A stretch of 64,000 nt of DNA from Caldilineaceae bacterium (GTDB taxonomy: Bacteria; Chloroflexota; Anaerolineae; Caldilineales; Caldilineaceae): contig OY282376.1 of assembly GCA_958295845.1 (NCBI GenBank), positions 5,339,352-5,403,351 on the forward strand, given 5' to 3'. The translations under genes were made by a program, and so were the position numbers. Within the stretch, counting starts at the first letter, position 1, and every line of letters begins with the position of its first letter. The notes beneath the pieces were generated by a model. That model ran no database searches and had not been told where the DNA came from. It saw only the letters and a program-made list of their open reading frames with translations. Shown one piece after another: positions 35,809 through 44,139 of this stretch.

Positions 35809-37164
35809 TTAGTACTGTTCCTCATTGGCGTCGAGGAGGATGTCCTCCATCACGACCTGTATCTCGTTGAGCGCTTCGGCGGGCGTCATCTGCCCGAGGA
35901 ATGCGGCCTGCAGGTTGGGGATGACGGCGGTGCCGAGCAGCTCACCGTGGTTGACGCCGAGCGAGTCGTTGGCGGCCAGGTCGGAGTTGAAGCAGGCATC
36001 GACAAAGACTTCGCCGCCGCGGGCAGCCATCTCCTCGGTCACGAACCCTTCGGGGCGGCCGGCGGGGATGGAGAAGCCGGTTCTACCCAGCACAAGGGCG
36101 CCTTCGCCGATCGACATATGCTTGAGGAAGGCGAAGGCGGCGTCAGGATGGTCTGTGTCGGCGACGATGCCAAAGCCGGAGGTCCACATCATCGTTGTCT
36201 TGGGGCCGCCCTCGAAGGCACGCGGGTTGCGCACAACATGCCAGTCGATCTTGTCGGTATTCTGGAGCAGGGCGACGGTATCGATCGTGTGGCTGGCCCA
36301 CATGGCGATGCGTCCTGTCAGCTGCCGCGAGCTGGCGCCTTCGGTGGACAGCTGTTCGGGCGAGGGTGAAATATCGTGGGTCAGGATGGTGTCCACGAGC
36401 CATTCTATCGCTTCGATATTCTTCGGATCGTTGGCCGTGGGCGTGGTGAGGTCCCAGTTCCAGCGGTCGAAGTATCCTTTGCCCTCATTGGCCCACATCC
36501 AGTGTTCGTTGGCCCAGGGCCCGGTCTGCGTCATCCAGCCGAAGATCTTGTCCTGGCCGTCGCCGGAGGTCAGCTGCTGGCCCATTTCGAGACAGTCGGC
36601 CCAGGTCCAGCCGTCTTCGGGGTAGGCAACGCCGGCTTCATCGAAGAGGCCCTTGTTGTAGATTACGGCGTGGGTAACATAGTCCTTGGGCAGGCCGAAG
36701 AGCTTGCCTTCGACGGTGTAGAGCTGGAGCAAGGCTGGCGCGACGGGGTCGTCGTCGTAATCGGAGTCTGCGTCGAGATAGGGATTCAGATCGACGAGGA
36801 TGCCCTTTTTGCTCCAGATTCTGGGCGGCCCATAGGTGGCCACAATGGCGATGTCGGGGGGATCGCCGGCGGCGATGCGGGCGTTGATCTTGGCGAGCAT
36901 ATCCGGCCAGGATCCGATGGTGGGGCTGATGAGAATGTCCACGTCGGGCATGACGTCTTTGAACTTGTCGAATGCCTCGCCGTGTACTTCGTCGGGTTCG
37001 TAGCCCAGGTATTCGAGTTGGATGCCTTCGGCGGCTGCGCCACCACCGTCGTCGGAAGCGGCCGGTGATTCGACCGGTTGACAGGCGGCGAGTAGGGTTG
37101 CCCCGCCGATGGCACCGGCTGTCAACTGGAGGAATTCGCGTCTTCTCATGGGCTTAGCGTTCAC
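35809..37164 (-). CDS. Sugar-binding lipoprotein of ABC transporter 2 (Tat signal)
   Basis: 451-residue solute-binding protein. GTG start preceded by AGAGGAG. MRRREFLQLTAG is a twin-arginine signal, and LLAACQPV supplies the lipobox with the lipidated Cys at about residue 28, followed by a flexible Gly/Ala linker. The mature domain has the family features DILISPTIGSWPDMLAKI, GDPPDIAIVATYG and LPKDYVTHAVIYNKGLFDEAG. It starts the operon, which runs to 33.8 kb. Tat export means it folds in the cytoplasm before it is anchored outside. Confidence 0.9.
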   Translation of the reverse strand: MNAKPMRRREFLQLTAGAIGGATLLAACQPVESPAASDDGGGAAAEGIQLEYLGYEPDEVHGEAFDKFKDVMPDVDILISPTIGSWPDMLAKINARIAAGDPPDIAIVATYGPPRIWSKKGILVDLNPYLDADSDYDDDPVAPALLQLYTVEGKLFGLPKDYVTHAVIYNKGLFDEAGVAYPEDGWTWADCLEMGQQLTSGDGQDKIFGWMTQTGPWANEHWMWANEGKGYFDRWNWDLTTPTANDPKNIEAIEWLVDTILTHDISPSPEQLSTEGASSRQLTGRIAMWASHTIDTVALLQNTDKIDWHVVRNPRAFEGGPKTTMMWTSGFGIVADTDHPDAAFAFLKHMSIGEGALVLGRTGFSIPAGRPEGFVTEEMAARGGEVFVDACFNSDLAANDSLGVNHGELLGTAVIPNLQAAFLGQMTPAEALNEIQVVMEDILLDANEEQY

Positions 37165-37611
37165 GATGTTCTCCTCTTGAGATGTTGGACTAGATTCTGT
37201 GCGGAGGTGGCCGATATTCTACAGTACCTGAATTTGGTTGGCAATCTCTATGTTTTTACGGGCAGGGCAGGTTGTCTGAATCAGGATTTGCGGGATGGCG
37301 GGCCCAGGCACAGGAGCGCTCATATGAGCGTTGTACGAGCGTTAGACGAGTGTTCACGAGCGTTTGCGAGTGTTTTTATCAGGCCTCCCGATAATTGCAC
37401 GCTCGAAAACGGTGCTCAGAGTGGCTATCCGCGGTTCCGCGGGTTGGCACTTTGGGTCGGCTCGGGGATGGGGCGGCATGACGCGGCTTTTGCGGTCCGG
37501 TATGGTTAGAATTGCCTTAAAGTGACCAAAAACGGTTAGACTCGGGGACACTGGCGTTCGAAAGGAACATAATCACGCAAAAGCGGCCTGTTCTCGGCCC
37601 AGGGGCGGAGC
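37165..37611. other. Divergent intergenic region with short tandem repeats
   Basis: No gene. It holds promoters for the ABC operon 2 and nuclease gene. At 37314-37376 five degenerate copies of an about 11-base unit (CGAGCGTTNNA) stand in tandem; GTCTGAATCAGGATTT at 37274 is the inverse of a sequence at 43.94 kb. Confidence 0.55.
37314..37376. repeat. Degenerate tandem repeat, about 11-base unit
   Basis: Units read GAGCGCTCATA, TGAGCGTTGTA, CGAGCGTTAGA, CGAGTGTTCA, CGAGCGTTTG, CGAGTGTTT. Too short and without spacers for a CRISPR; might be iterons or protein-binding sites. Confidence 0.55.
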
Positions 37612-38508
37612 ATGAAAGTCAAGATAGGTGTCGGCATCGCGGTGGTGTTGGCGATCATGGTCGTTCTCGGCACGTCGCAACTGCGGGCCCAGGGGGTGCT
37701 GACCCTCGAGGGGCTGGCGGAGAGGTTCAATCTGCTCACGGCCGACCAGGAGCAGCTGACGGCGCGCGTGGCTGCGCTGGAAGCCGCGGCCGCGTCGGCG
37801 AACTGGCTGGCTGGCATCCCCATCCGCGCGGAAAACCGCTGCACGCCGTACGAGTCGGACGATTACCGCTATCCGCAGAGTTTGGAAGCGCAGATCATGG
37901 CGGAGATGGAGGGCAGCTTCTACAGCCCGTACACCGGCGAGACGTTCGACTGGGGGGAGGATGTCGACATCGAGCATATCGTGGCCCGCAGTGAAGCGCA
38001 CGACAGCGGCCTGTGCGCGGCCGACATCTTCACGCGCCTGGCGTTCGCCAGCGACCCGCTCAACCTGACCTTTGCCTCGCCGGAAGTGAACCGGGACCAG
38101 AAGGTGGCCAAGGATGTGGCTGAATGGCTGCCGGCGCTGAACGAGTGCTGGTATGTCAACCGGGTCGTTGCCGTGAAGCGGCGCTACGGGCTGTCGATGG
38201 ATGCCCGCGAGGCGGAGGCGGCGCTGGCGGTGCTGGAGGCCTGTCCTTCCGTCGCCATGGAGTTCGTCGCCGCGGCGGAAGCTGAGTCTGCGGCTGCTGA
38301 AGAGGTCACGCCTACGCCCGGTTCAGAAGCCGGGCAGCAGTCAGGGCCGCAGGTGGAGGGCCATCCGCTGGAGCTGTACGACGATAACGGCAACGGGCGC
38401 ATCACGTGCGCCGAGGCGGAGCGGCATGGGATCGCGCCGGTGCGGAGTGATCATCCGGCTTATCAGTATATGCGGGATCCTGATGGGGATGGGGTGGTGT
38501 GTGAGTAA
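37612..38508 (+). CDS. Secreted HNH-type (DUF1524-like) nuclease with excalibur domain
   Basis: 298 residues. A signal peptide or anchor (IGVGIAVVLAIMVVLGTSQLRA) is followed by a short coiled-coil-like segment, then an HNH/DUF1524 core: VDIEHIVARSEAHDSGLC with the catalytic His, FASDPLNLTFASPEVNRDQK, KDVAEWLP. After an acidic-Pro linker (about residues 230-250) comes a calcium-binding excalibur domain, LYDDNGNGRITCAEAERHG to DPDGDGVVCE, with DxDxDG-type loops. Such proteins are extracellular or wall-associated nucleases. The last 70 bases recur at 42.4 kb almost unchanged, so the C-terminus has been copied. Confidence 0.82.
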   Translation: MKVKIGVGIAVVLAIMVVLGTSQLRAQGVLTLEGLAERFNLLTADQEQLTARVAALEAAAASANWLAGIPIRAENRCTPYESDDYRYPQSLEAQIMAEMEGSFYSPYTGETFDWGEDVDIEHIVARSEAHDSGLCAADIFTRLAFASDPLNLTFASPEVNRDQKVAKDVAEWLPALNECWYVNRVVAVKRRYGLSMDAREAEAALAVLEACPSVAMEFVAAAEAESAAAEEVTPTPGSEAGQQSGPQVEGHPLELYDDNGNGRITCAEAERHGIAPVRSDHPAYQYMRDPDGDGVVCE

Positions 38509-39203
38509 GTGTACTTGTGACGCCCGATAGCTTGGGCAGGAATTTCATCGTGGTCTGACAGCTGCTCAGGTTGCCATCGGCGAAACGAGTTGTACGGGCC
38601 GGGGCGTCAATCTGAATCCCCGCTGCATCTACCTCTATCTGCGCCAGCATGACACGATTTGCCGCAAGATCAGGGACACCGCCGCACGCGACGGTGTCAT
38701 CATCGCCCTGCCCGACGACATGGGCCAGGTCGACCACTTCCGCGAATACGTGCTCCCCGGCTACCTCATCGGGCCGGTCAAGGCGCGCAAAAGGAAACCA
38801 GAGCGCGCCGGCTGAAACAGCGCCTGCGTCAACGAGCAGGCCGAGTTCCCCCTCCGGCCGCCTCGACGACCAGGTTGACCCCTCAGCCAACGGCTACACC
38901 CTGATCGCCGATCCCCGCTTCCAACCGCTCGCCTTCGCGTAACGGCAGTGGGACTGTGATTAATGTGATCTCATTGGATTATCGTGATTACTTCGGCCAG
39001 CCAGCTAAGCCAGCCAAGCGGTGTTAATCACAGGAATCACTCTCAATCACACGAATCACAGTCGGTCAGTACACTGCAGCCGGCTTTGGAACATATGTGC
39101 AATTTGGGTACAATGCGGCCTGACGATCACTTCGATATCAGGAGACGATAGCGGCTGAATCACAGCCCTGCAACCGCCTCTTTCCATCCCCGGGAGGAAT
39201 GAA
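38509..39203. other. Intergenic region with coding-like fragment and inverted repeat
   Basis: At about 38531-38816 one plus frame is open for some 95 codons (segments QVAIGETSCTGRGVNLNPRC, LRQHDTICRKIRDTAARDG, LPDDMGQVDHFREYVLPGYL) but has no start or ribosome site; possibly the tail of a lost gene. At 38951-38990 and 39024-39062 GTGATTA-type units form an imperfect inverted repeat. The dgt promoter must also lie here. Confidence 0.45.
38951..39062. repeat. Imperfect inverted repeat of GTGATTA/TAATCAC units
   Basis: Left arm GTGATTAATGTGATC and ATTATCGTGATTA; right arm TTAATCACAGGAATCAC and AATCACACGAATCACAG. AT-rich, non-coding, 130 bases before the dGTPase gene. Confidence 0.5.
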
Positions 39204-40370
39204 ATGCCTTTGACGCGAGAGACACTGGAGCAGCGGGAAAGTCGGGATTTAGCCTCCTATGCGATGCGCAGCTGCGACAGCCGCGGCCGGGCCTATCCGG
39301 CCGCCGAACACCCGTATCGCACCATCTATCAGCGGGACCGCGACCGGATCGTCCACACGACCGCTTTTCGCCGTCTCCAGTACAAGACGCAGGTCTTCGT
39401 CTACAACGAAGGCGACAACTATCGCAACCGGCTCACCCACACGATCGAGGTGGCGCAGCTCGGGCGCACGTTGGCCCGCGCGCTGTCCTGCAACGAAGAC
39501 CTGACCGAGGCGATCTGTCTGTGTCACGACCTGGGCCATTCTCCGTTCGGCCACCGGGGCGAATGGACCCTGGATGAGCTGATGCGGGATCACGGCGGCT
39601 ACGACCACCAGAAGCAGACCTATCGCATCATCACGAAACTGGAAAGGCGCTATTCCGATTTTCCGGGGTTCAACCTGGCATATGAGGTGCGTGAAGGCGT
39701 GGTCAAGCACGACACCGAACACGACGTCGCCGACGCCGGGGAGTACAATCCGGATGAGAGGGGCACGCTTGAGTGCCAGCTAGGCAATCTGGCCGACGAG
39801 ATCGCCTACAGCACGAGCGATGCCGATGACGGCCTGCGGGCCGGCATGCTGCCCCCTGGCGAGTTTCTGAAGCTTGGAATCAGCCGTCGCGTGCTCGACG
39901 CGCTGGGCGAGACGGCCGCGTCGATCGATTTGACGGAGCCGCTGGAACACCACCGGTTCATTCGCAAGCTGGTTGACACCGAGGTCAGCGACGTCATCCA
40001 GGCGACCGAGGCAAACATCGAGACTGCGGGCGTGCAGGGCCTGGCCGGTCTGCGCTCGCAGGCGGACAATATGGCCGGCTATTCGGCAGAGGTTGAGGAG
40101 GAGAACCGCGAGCTGAGGCGTTTTCTGTACGATTACCTGTACAGGCACCATCGCGTGATGCGGATGCAGGCCAAGGCCGATCTGATCGTCCGTTCCCTCT
40201 TCTCGTCCTTTATCGACGAACCGGCGCTCCTGCCGGCGCAAACGCTGGCAATCATTGCGGAGACCGGCAGAGGGCTCCACCGCGTCGTCTGCGATCACAT
40301 CGCGGGCATGACCGACCGTTACGCCATTTCCGAATACCGTCGCATGTTTGACCCGGAAATGGCGGTCTGA
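39204..40370 (+). CDS. dgt: Deoxyguanosinetriphosphate triphosphohydrolase (dGTPase)
   Basis: HD-domain enzyme hydrolysing dGTP or other dNTPs to the nucleoside and triphosphate; 388 residues. The strong GGGAGGAATGAA stands before the ATG. The family opening YAMRSCDSRGRAYP is followed by RDRIVHTTAFRRLQYKTQVFV, then the HD metal site RLTHTIEVAQLGR and CLCHDLGHSPFGHRGE, with the final Asp in LADEIAYSTSDADDG. C-terminal helical segment AKADLIVRSLFSSF is normal. Length fits the bacterial type-2 proteins. It stands alone. Cellular role is dNTP pool control; dGTPases can also limit phage replication. Confidence 0.95.
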   Translation: MPLTRETLEQRESRDLASYAMRSCDSRGRAYPAAEHPYRTIYQRDRDRIVHTTAFRRLQYKTQVFVYNEGDNYRNRLTHTIEVAQLGRTLARALSCNEDLTEAICLCHDLGHSPFGHRGEWTLDELMRDHGGYDHQKQTYRIITKLERRYSDFPGFNLAYEVREGVVKHDTEHDVADAGEYNPDERGTLECQLGNLADEIAYSTSDADDGLRAGMLPPGEFLKLGISRRVLDALGETAASIDLTEPLEHHRFIRKLVDTEVSDVIQATEANIETAGVQGLAGLRSQADNMAGYSAEVEEENRELRRFLYDYLYRHHRVMRMQAKADLIVRSLFSSFIDEPALLPAQTLAIIAETGRGLHRVVCDHIAGMTDRYAISEYRRMFDPEMAV

Positions 40371-40693
40371 CCTGCGTAGTTCACGTCTGCTTCCTTTCCG
40401 ATCGCGAGAGGATATCGACAGCCAGGCCGGCGCTCGCTGAAGACGAAGAACCGCCGTTCACAAAGGGGAGCCAAGTGCAGAAAGGTTGCGCCTGCAGCGC
40501 GGCGCATCTGCGGCTGCCCCCTGGGCGCCGGGCCCCGCTTGGGCCTGCTTGTCTTTGCCTGGCCCGGCTTGGCCATTTGTGCATACGTACATTTGCACAT
40601 CGGCGACGGACGCCGGGATGGGGTAGAGTGGCGGATCGGGCTGTTTCGAGGCGCTGAGAGGCTCTGTGTTGGGAAATGCGGTTGCCGGGTCAG
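40371..40693. other. Intergenic region, no gene seen
   Basis: GC-rich, convergent dgt/lipoprotein region. TGTGCA and TGCACA (40578-40599) form a short inverted repeat around TACGTAC. Nothing else recognised. Confidence 0.4.
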
Positions 40694-41089
40694 TCAGCGT
40701 TTAAGAAATCTGAGCGGAACGCCGAAGAACGTAGTAAGTCCGTCCGATCTTGCGCCGACTTCATCCAGGGCGGCAATCACTTCTGCCTGGCTTGCTATAC
40801 GATAAATGATTACATACCCTGTGGTTTTGATATCGTGCGCTCGTCTCGTGTCGCCTATTTTGGCCGTTGCAGCACATTGAACTGCGCCGGCGGAGTCGAT
40901 TAGGCGCTCTTCCTGTAGTCTCTTGATGAGTTCTTCTTGTGCTTTGAGGACTTGGCTGACTTCTTCGTGAGACGGAAAGCCGTCGCAATTGCCGAGCCAC
41001 CATTCGTCACTTGCCCAATGTACGGAGGTTGTACAAGCTGACACGAGAATGGTCATAGCGATCAGAACGAGAAATGCTTTCTTGAGCAT
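40694..41089 (-). CDS. Hypothetical lipoprotein
   Basis: 131 residues from the ATG at 41089, with GGAAAG just upstream; another ATG 12 bases earlier is possible. MLKKAFLVLIAMTILVSACTT is a lipoprotein signal with the lipobox VSAC. The rest (SHEEVSQVLKAQEELIKRL, YVIIYRIASQAEVIAALDEVG) is helical and not recognised. Membrane-anchored, outside the cytoplasm. Similar proteins of unknown function might be involved in envelope maintenance, but no evidence supports this. Confidence 0.6.
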   Translation of the reverse strand: MLKKAFLVLIAMTILVSACTTSVHWASDEWWLGNCDGFPSHEEVSQVLKAQEELIKRLQEERLIDSAGAVQCAATAKIGDTRRAHDIKTTGYVIIYRIASQAEVIAALDEVGARSDGLTTFFGVPLRFLKR

Positions 41090-41580
41090 GTATCTTTCCA
41101 TGCACTTTAGACCCTGGCGAGACTGAATATAATTCCGAAGAATCGTTACGCTCCTTCTTTTCTGTTGGCAGCGGCTACCCATCCACGCCAGCTTTTGGGC
41201 ATACGAAAAGTATAGCCGTCAGGGCGACTGGCCCGCAAAAGCGTTCAAATCGGCAGTGGAAGTAACCAGCCCTGATCGCTTTTCATTTGAGCCCGAACCG
41301 ATTCCGGTCGTTTTTTTCTCTCCCTTAGTGACCGAAACTGGCGGCGCAATGCCTTCACAGCCGCGCCCGGACGCGCCGCCGGGGAGACACCGACGCCCAC
41401 GCCGGAAGCTGCGGAGGAGGGCACGACCCGCTGGCGCTCTACGATGACACCGGCAACGGCCGCATCACCTGCGCCGAAGCGCGCCACCACGGCATCGCGC
41501 CGGTGCACAGCACTCATCCGGCGCATGAGTTTATGCGGGATGGAGATGGGGTGGTATGTGAGTAATTATGAACGGAAGAA
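41090..41580 (+). pseudogene. Excalibur-domain gene remnant (frameshifted)
   Basis: Within 41395-41566 one reading gives PTPTPEAAEEG, then after a one-base loss the excalibur domain LYDDTGNGRITCAEARHHG and STHPAHEFMRDGDGVVCE with a stop at 41564-41566. This matches the C-terminus of the nuclease at 37.6 kb, including the Pro/Glu linker. No upstream nuclease part remains. The next ORF begins 16 bases after its stop. Confidence 0.7.
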
Positions 41581-41581
41581 A

Positions 41582-42400
41582 ATGATGAACGATCCTCATG
41601 TTGTTGCGCTGATTTACACCGTTGAACCCGTAAAAGCGGGGCGTTATGATAAAGCGGGCCGTTTGCGTTACAGCGGTTCGCCAGAGTTCGATTTGACGGT
41701 GGAAGACAAGATCGCACGGTTTGAGTTCAGGAAGTTTTACGCGTACGCGTCCGAGGCTCACGAAGCCATCGAACCATTCATACAGCATTGGGAGTTTCAG
41801 GCTGCAATGCGGGTCGGATCAGATGGCTTCAGGTTGCGGTTCAAAGAAGCCGAAATAGAAGACCGGAATCCTTCACCGCCTGAACCCCGCAAAGAAGGCT
41901 TTGGAGCCTCCGCCGCTCCTTGTGTACTCAACGTAGGAGGCTCCGCCGTTCTTCCTGGAGTCACCGGAAGCGGAGGCGTCGCTTTTGTTTCCCCACACTA
42001 TCCCCCTCCCCCAAGGGGAGGCTCGGTTGACCTCGAGGATCCCTGCGTGGTCAAGATGAAGAGTCGATACGAAAAATATCGTTTGGGGCGGACAACCCTA
42101 CCGGATGCGGTAAATATCTGCCTGACGAGCCTTGAAGAAAAATATAAGGGTCGCTCTTCAGCTGCCAAGGCGATCGGCGTCAATGAAAAAATTCTCGGCA
42201 AAATTGGCGACTTGGGGGCAAATAAGGGCGGGATGGAAGAGGCGCGCAAAGCGATCGGCACTGACAAGGAATTTACAGACCAAGAAAGACGATTCCTGAA
42301 AGAAGCCCTGAAGAAGATTATTATCAGAACGGCGCAGGTGGCCGCTGACGACAGCCAGCGCCTTCCCCAGATCACGATGGCGGACCTGCCGAGTCTTTAG
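41582..42400 (+). CDS. Hypothetical protein inserted between excalibur remnants
   Basis: 272 residues, with GGAAGAA directly before the ATG. Three parts: an N-terminal domain (about residues 1-95, PHVVALIYTVEPVKAGRYDKA, RFEFRKFYAYASEAHEAIEP), a low-complexity middle rich in Gly, Ala, Ser, Pro (residues 105-155) whose DNA contains repeated GGAGGCTCCGCCG-like units, and a helical C-terminus (LPDAVNICLTSLEEKYKGRSSAAKAIGV, EFTDQERRFLKEALKKIIIR). I do not recognise the family. The N-terminal part may be an enzyme-type or methylamine-like fold, unknown. The middle segment seems a repeat insertion kept in frame. It is flanked on both sides by excalibur-domain DNA, so it may have arrived with the duplication. 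Confidence 0.65.
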   Translation: MMNDPHVVALIYTVEPVKAGRYDKAGRLRYSGSPEFDLTVEDKIARFEFRKFYAYASEAHEAIEPFIQHWEFQAAMRVGSDGFRLRFKEAEIEDRNPSPPEPRKEGFGASAAPCVLNVGGSAVLPGVTGSGGVAFVSPHYPPPPRGGSVDLEDPCVVKMKSRYEKYRLGRTTLPDAVNICLTSLEEKYKGRSSAAKAIGVNEKILGKIGDLGANKGGMEEARKAIGTDKEFTDQERRFLKEALKKIIIRTAQVAADDSQRLPQITMADLPSL

Positions 42401-42496
42401 GGCGCCGTGGGCACGGCATCGCGCCGGTGCGGAGTGATCATCCGGCGTATCAGTATATGCGGGATCCGGATGGGGATGGGGTGGTGTGTGAGTAGG
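42401..42496 (+). pseudogene. Excalibur-domain C-terminal fragment, copy 3
   Basis: Reads RHGIAPVRSDHPAYQYMRDPDGDGVVCE and a stop; the final about 70 bases differ from 38.44-38.51 kb at only about two positions. It follows directly after the stop of the inserted ORF with no start codon of its own. Clearly a recent partial duplicate. Confidence 0.8.
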
Positions 42497-42543
42497 CGGG
42501 CGCGTCGAATCTTTCAGGCCCCGTATTGGACGCTCCTATGCGC

Positions 42544-42795
42544 CTATGTACTTGCCTTTCTTTGTCGATCCAGGGCCTCGTCAGTTGCTGGATAGAACAG
42601 TGCTATGATCCTTCCGCTGGGCGCGATGTTCCATGAGTGAAGTCCCTTTCCTTCCTGCGCAGCGGATGATACCACTGATTGGAAGTCATCGGCGCTGACT
42701 TCTCCCCTCACTTCTGCCAATTCCTGTCTGATAAGATCAATTGTGCGTTGGGTCTCGCCACGCTCCCATGCTCTTTGTTCTGGTCCGTTTGGCAT
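42544..42795 (-). CDS. Small hypothetical protein
   Basis: 83 residues from an ATG with an excellent ribosome site (AAGGAG, 7 bases). PEQRAWERGETQRTIDLIRQELAEVRG is helical; GKGLHSWNIAPSGRIIALFYPATDEAL may form a beta hairpin. Not recognised. It converges with the excalibur fragment. The size and charge would suit a toxin-antitoxin type protein but there is no partner gene adjacent. Confidence 0.5.
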   Translation of the reverse strand: MPNGPEQRAWERGETQRTIDLIRQELAEVRGEVSADDFQSVVSSAAQEGKGLHSWNIAPSGRIIALFYPATDEALDRQRKAST

Positions 42796-42843
42796 CTCCG
42801 TTCTCCTTCCGCGTGAATCAAACCCCTTCTTACCCTTGACCAA

Positions 42844-43149
42844 TGTGCCCGTTCAACCGCGAAGGTTGCTCGCAGAATCATCCCCATTAAGCAGTCGCAC
42901 ATATCACCCTGGCACCGCTCCGGTCTCCCCCGGATACGCCGTTCAAACACGTTGTTGAAATCAGGTTGTCCACGGGCTATCCTCAACAACGCCAGGCAAC
43001 CGCAGCGAATTGCACGGTCCTATCGTACCTGAACCCCACAAATCGTTTAGAGCGGCTCTGGGAGCCTCCTCTACTTCATTCAGATACAACGCCGTCGTTT
43101 TCACGGTCGTTCTTGTACCGGCAGGCGGGCTTCGGCCCACGGATTGAGA
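42844..43149. other. Intergenic region, no gene seen
   Basis: About 300 bases, mixed composition, no recognisable coding sequence or repeat. Confidence 0.4.
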
Positions 43150-43464
43150 CTAAAAACCTGGCCCCCGGCCTTGCCCGGCCAGCGTCACCAGCAGCGTCGG
43201 TGCGTTTTCGAAATACCAGGCCGTCAGCGCCGTCTTCGCGTCATCGAGACTGCCGGATGTCTGAAAGGGGTGGAGTGGTATGGAGCGCTGGCTGTCTTCA
43301 AACCAGTAGTAGGCAGTAACGATGTGTACTCCGCCCGTCAGTTTCCCCCCGTGCACCTCCATGCACACCGCGTCCTTGCCGTTCCGGGCCTTTACTTCAC
43401 AGCGATGAATTTCGTCTCCGCCGGTGGTGGAAACGTTCTGCCAAATAAGTTCAACCGTTGCCAT
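43150..43464 (-). CDS. Small hypothetical protein (downstream of pair)
   Basis: 104 residues, ATG with AAGGAAG about 9 bases upstream. Beta-rich: TVELIWQNVSTTGGDEIHRCEVKA, then VHIVTAYYWFEDSQRSIPLH and FENAPTLLVTLAG. Not recognised. It overlaps the end of the upstream gene by 14 bases, so the two are translationally coupled. No motif suggests a function. Confidence 0.6.
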   Translation of the reverse strand: MATVELIWQNVSTTGGDEIHRCEVKARNGKDAVCMEVHGGKLTGGVHIVTAYYWFEDSQRSIPLHPFQTSGSLDDAKTALTAWYFENAPTLLVTLAGQGRGPGF

Positions 43465-43765
43465 GTCGCAATTCTTCCTTACTGAAAATGTCCTTGAAAC
43501 TGCTGCCTGTGTTTGTGTCGACGAGCGCCTCTTCCATCCGTGCACCAGGGCCCGGCATTGGGGGGGTTTTTTGCGCCGTGACTTTCTTTCTGCGGTAGAA
43601 GTGGGTGCGCTCTTGCGGACCTGAGGGCGGCTTCCACTGTCTGGCGGGCTGAATGTAGGTGCGTTTTATCCACCAGATCGCAAGCGCGAACGGGACTGAG
43701 ACGGTAACTGTGGCTCCGATGTCGCCCTCGAGAATGCTTTCAAGAAGATCGACTGTGAAATACAT
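43451..43765 (-). CDS. Small membrane protein
   Basis: 104 residues from an ATG with the strong ribosome site CAGGAGGCG. One membrane helix (about residues 15-35: ATVTVSVPFALAIWWIKRTY), then a basic cytoplasmic part and an acidic C-terminus (EEALVDTNTGSSFKDIFSKEEL). Not recognised. Overlaps the next gene by 14 bases. A single-helix protein with a coupled partner could be a toxin or an effector pair, but this is speculation. Confidence 0.6.
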   Translation of the reverse strand: MYFTVDLLESILEGDIGATVTVSVPFALAIWWIKRTYIQPARQWKPPSGPQERTHFYRRKKVTAQKTPPMPGPGARMEEALVDTNTGSSFKDIFSKEELRHGNG

Positions 43766-44139
43766 GGGCGCCTCCTGGAATGCGGGTATTCTACAGTATC
43801 TCGGTAGCCTCTGCACTCTACTGGTCTTCCGGGGGTATCCCAGATTATTGGGCCTTCACACTCTGCCCTTTCGCTCGACCATAAACGATCCGCTGAACAG
43901 ACATCAGCCGATCGCAAGAATCCCGTAAATCCCCAAATCCTGATTCAGACAATGTCTACCAGGAAACTTATGTCAGCCCCTTCACCGGTGATTCCCCCTC
44001 GGCAGATCGCACGAGAAGCAGCCCGATGAAGCACAGATCAATGAGCGACACAGTGGGCGACACAGTGCGCGCACCGGTAGATGTCTCCGGTATGCGCGTC
44101 GTACATCGTCCAGGCAGTGTCTTGTCTAACGATGTGCAA
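43766..44139. other. Intergenic region with decayed repeat
   Basis: No gene. The segment 43787-43960 (TATTCTACAGTATCTCGGTAG, ATTATTGGGC, CTCTGCCCTTTCGCTCGACC, AATCCTGATTCAGACA) resembles 1327-1445 and 5590-5720 and is also related to 37.2 kb. Confidence 0.5.

Noticed and set aside
37314..37376. CRISPR array
   Set aside because: Units about 11 bases, degenerate and without spacers.
41245..41265. tRNA-like GTTCAAATC word
   Set aside because: No acceptor or anticodon stems can be built around it.
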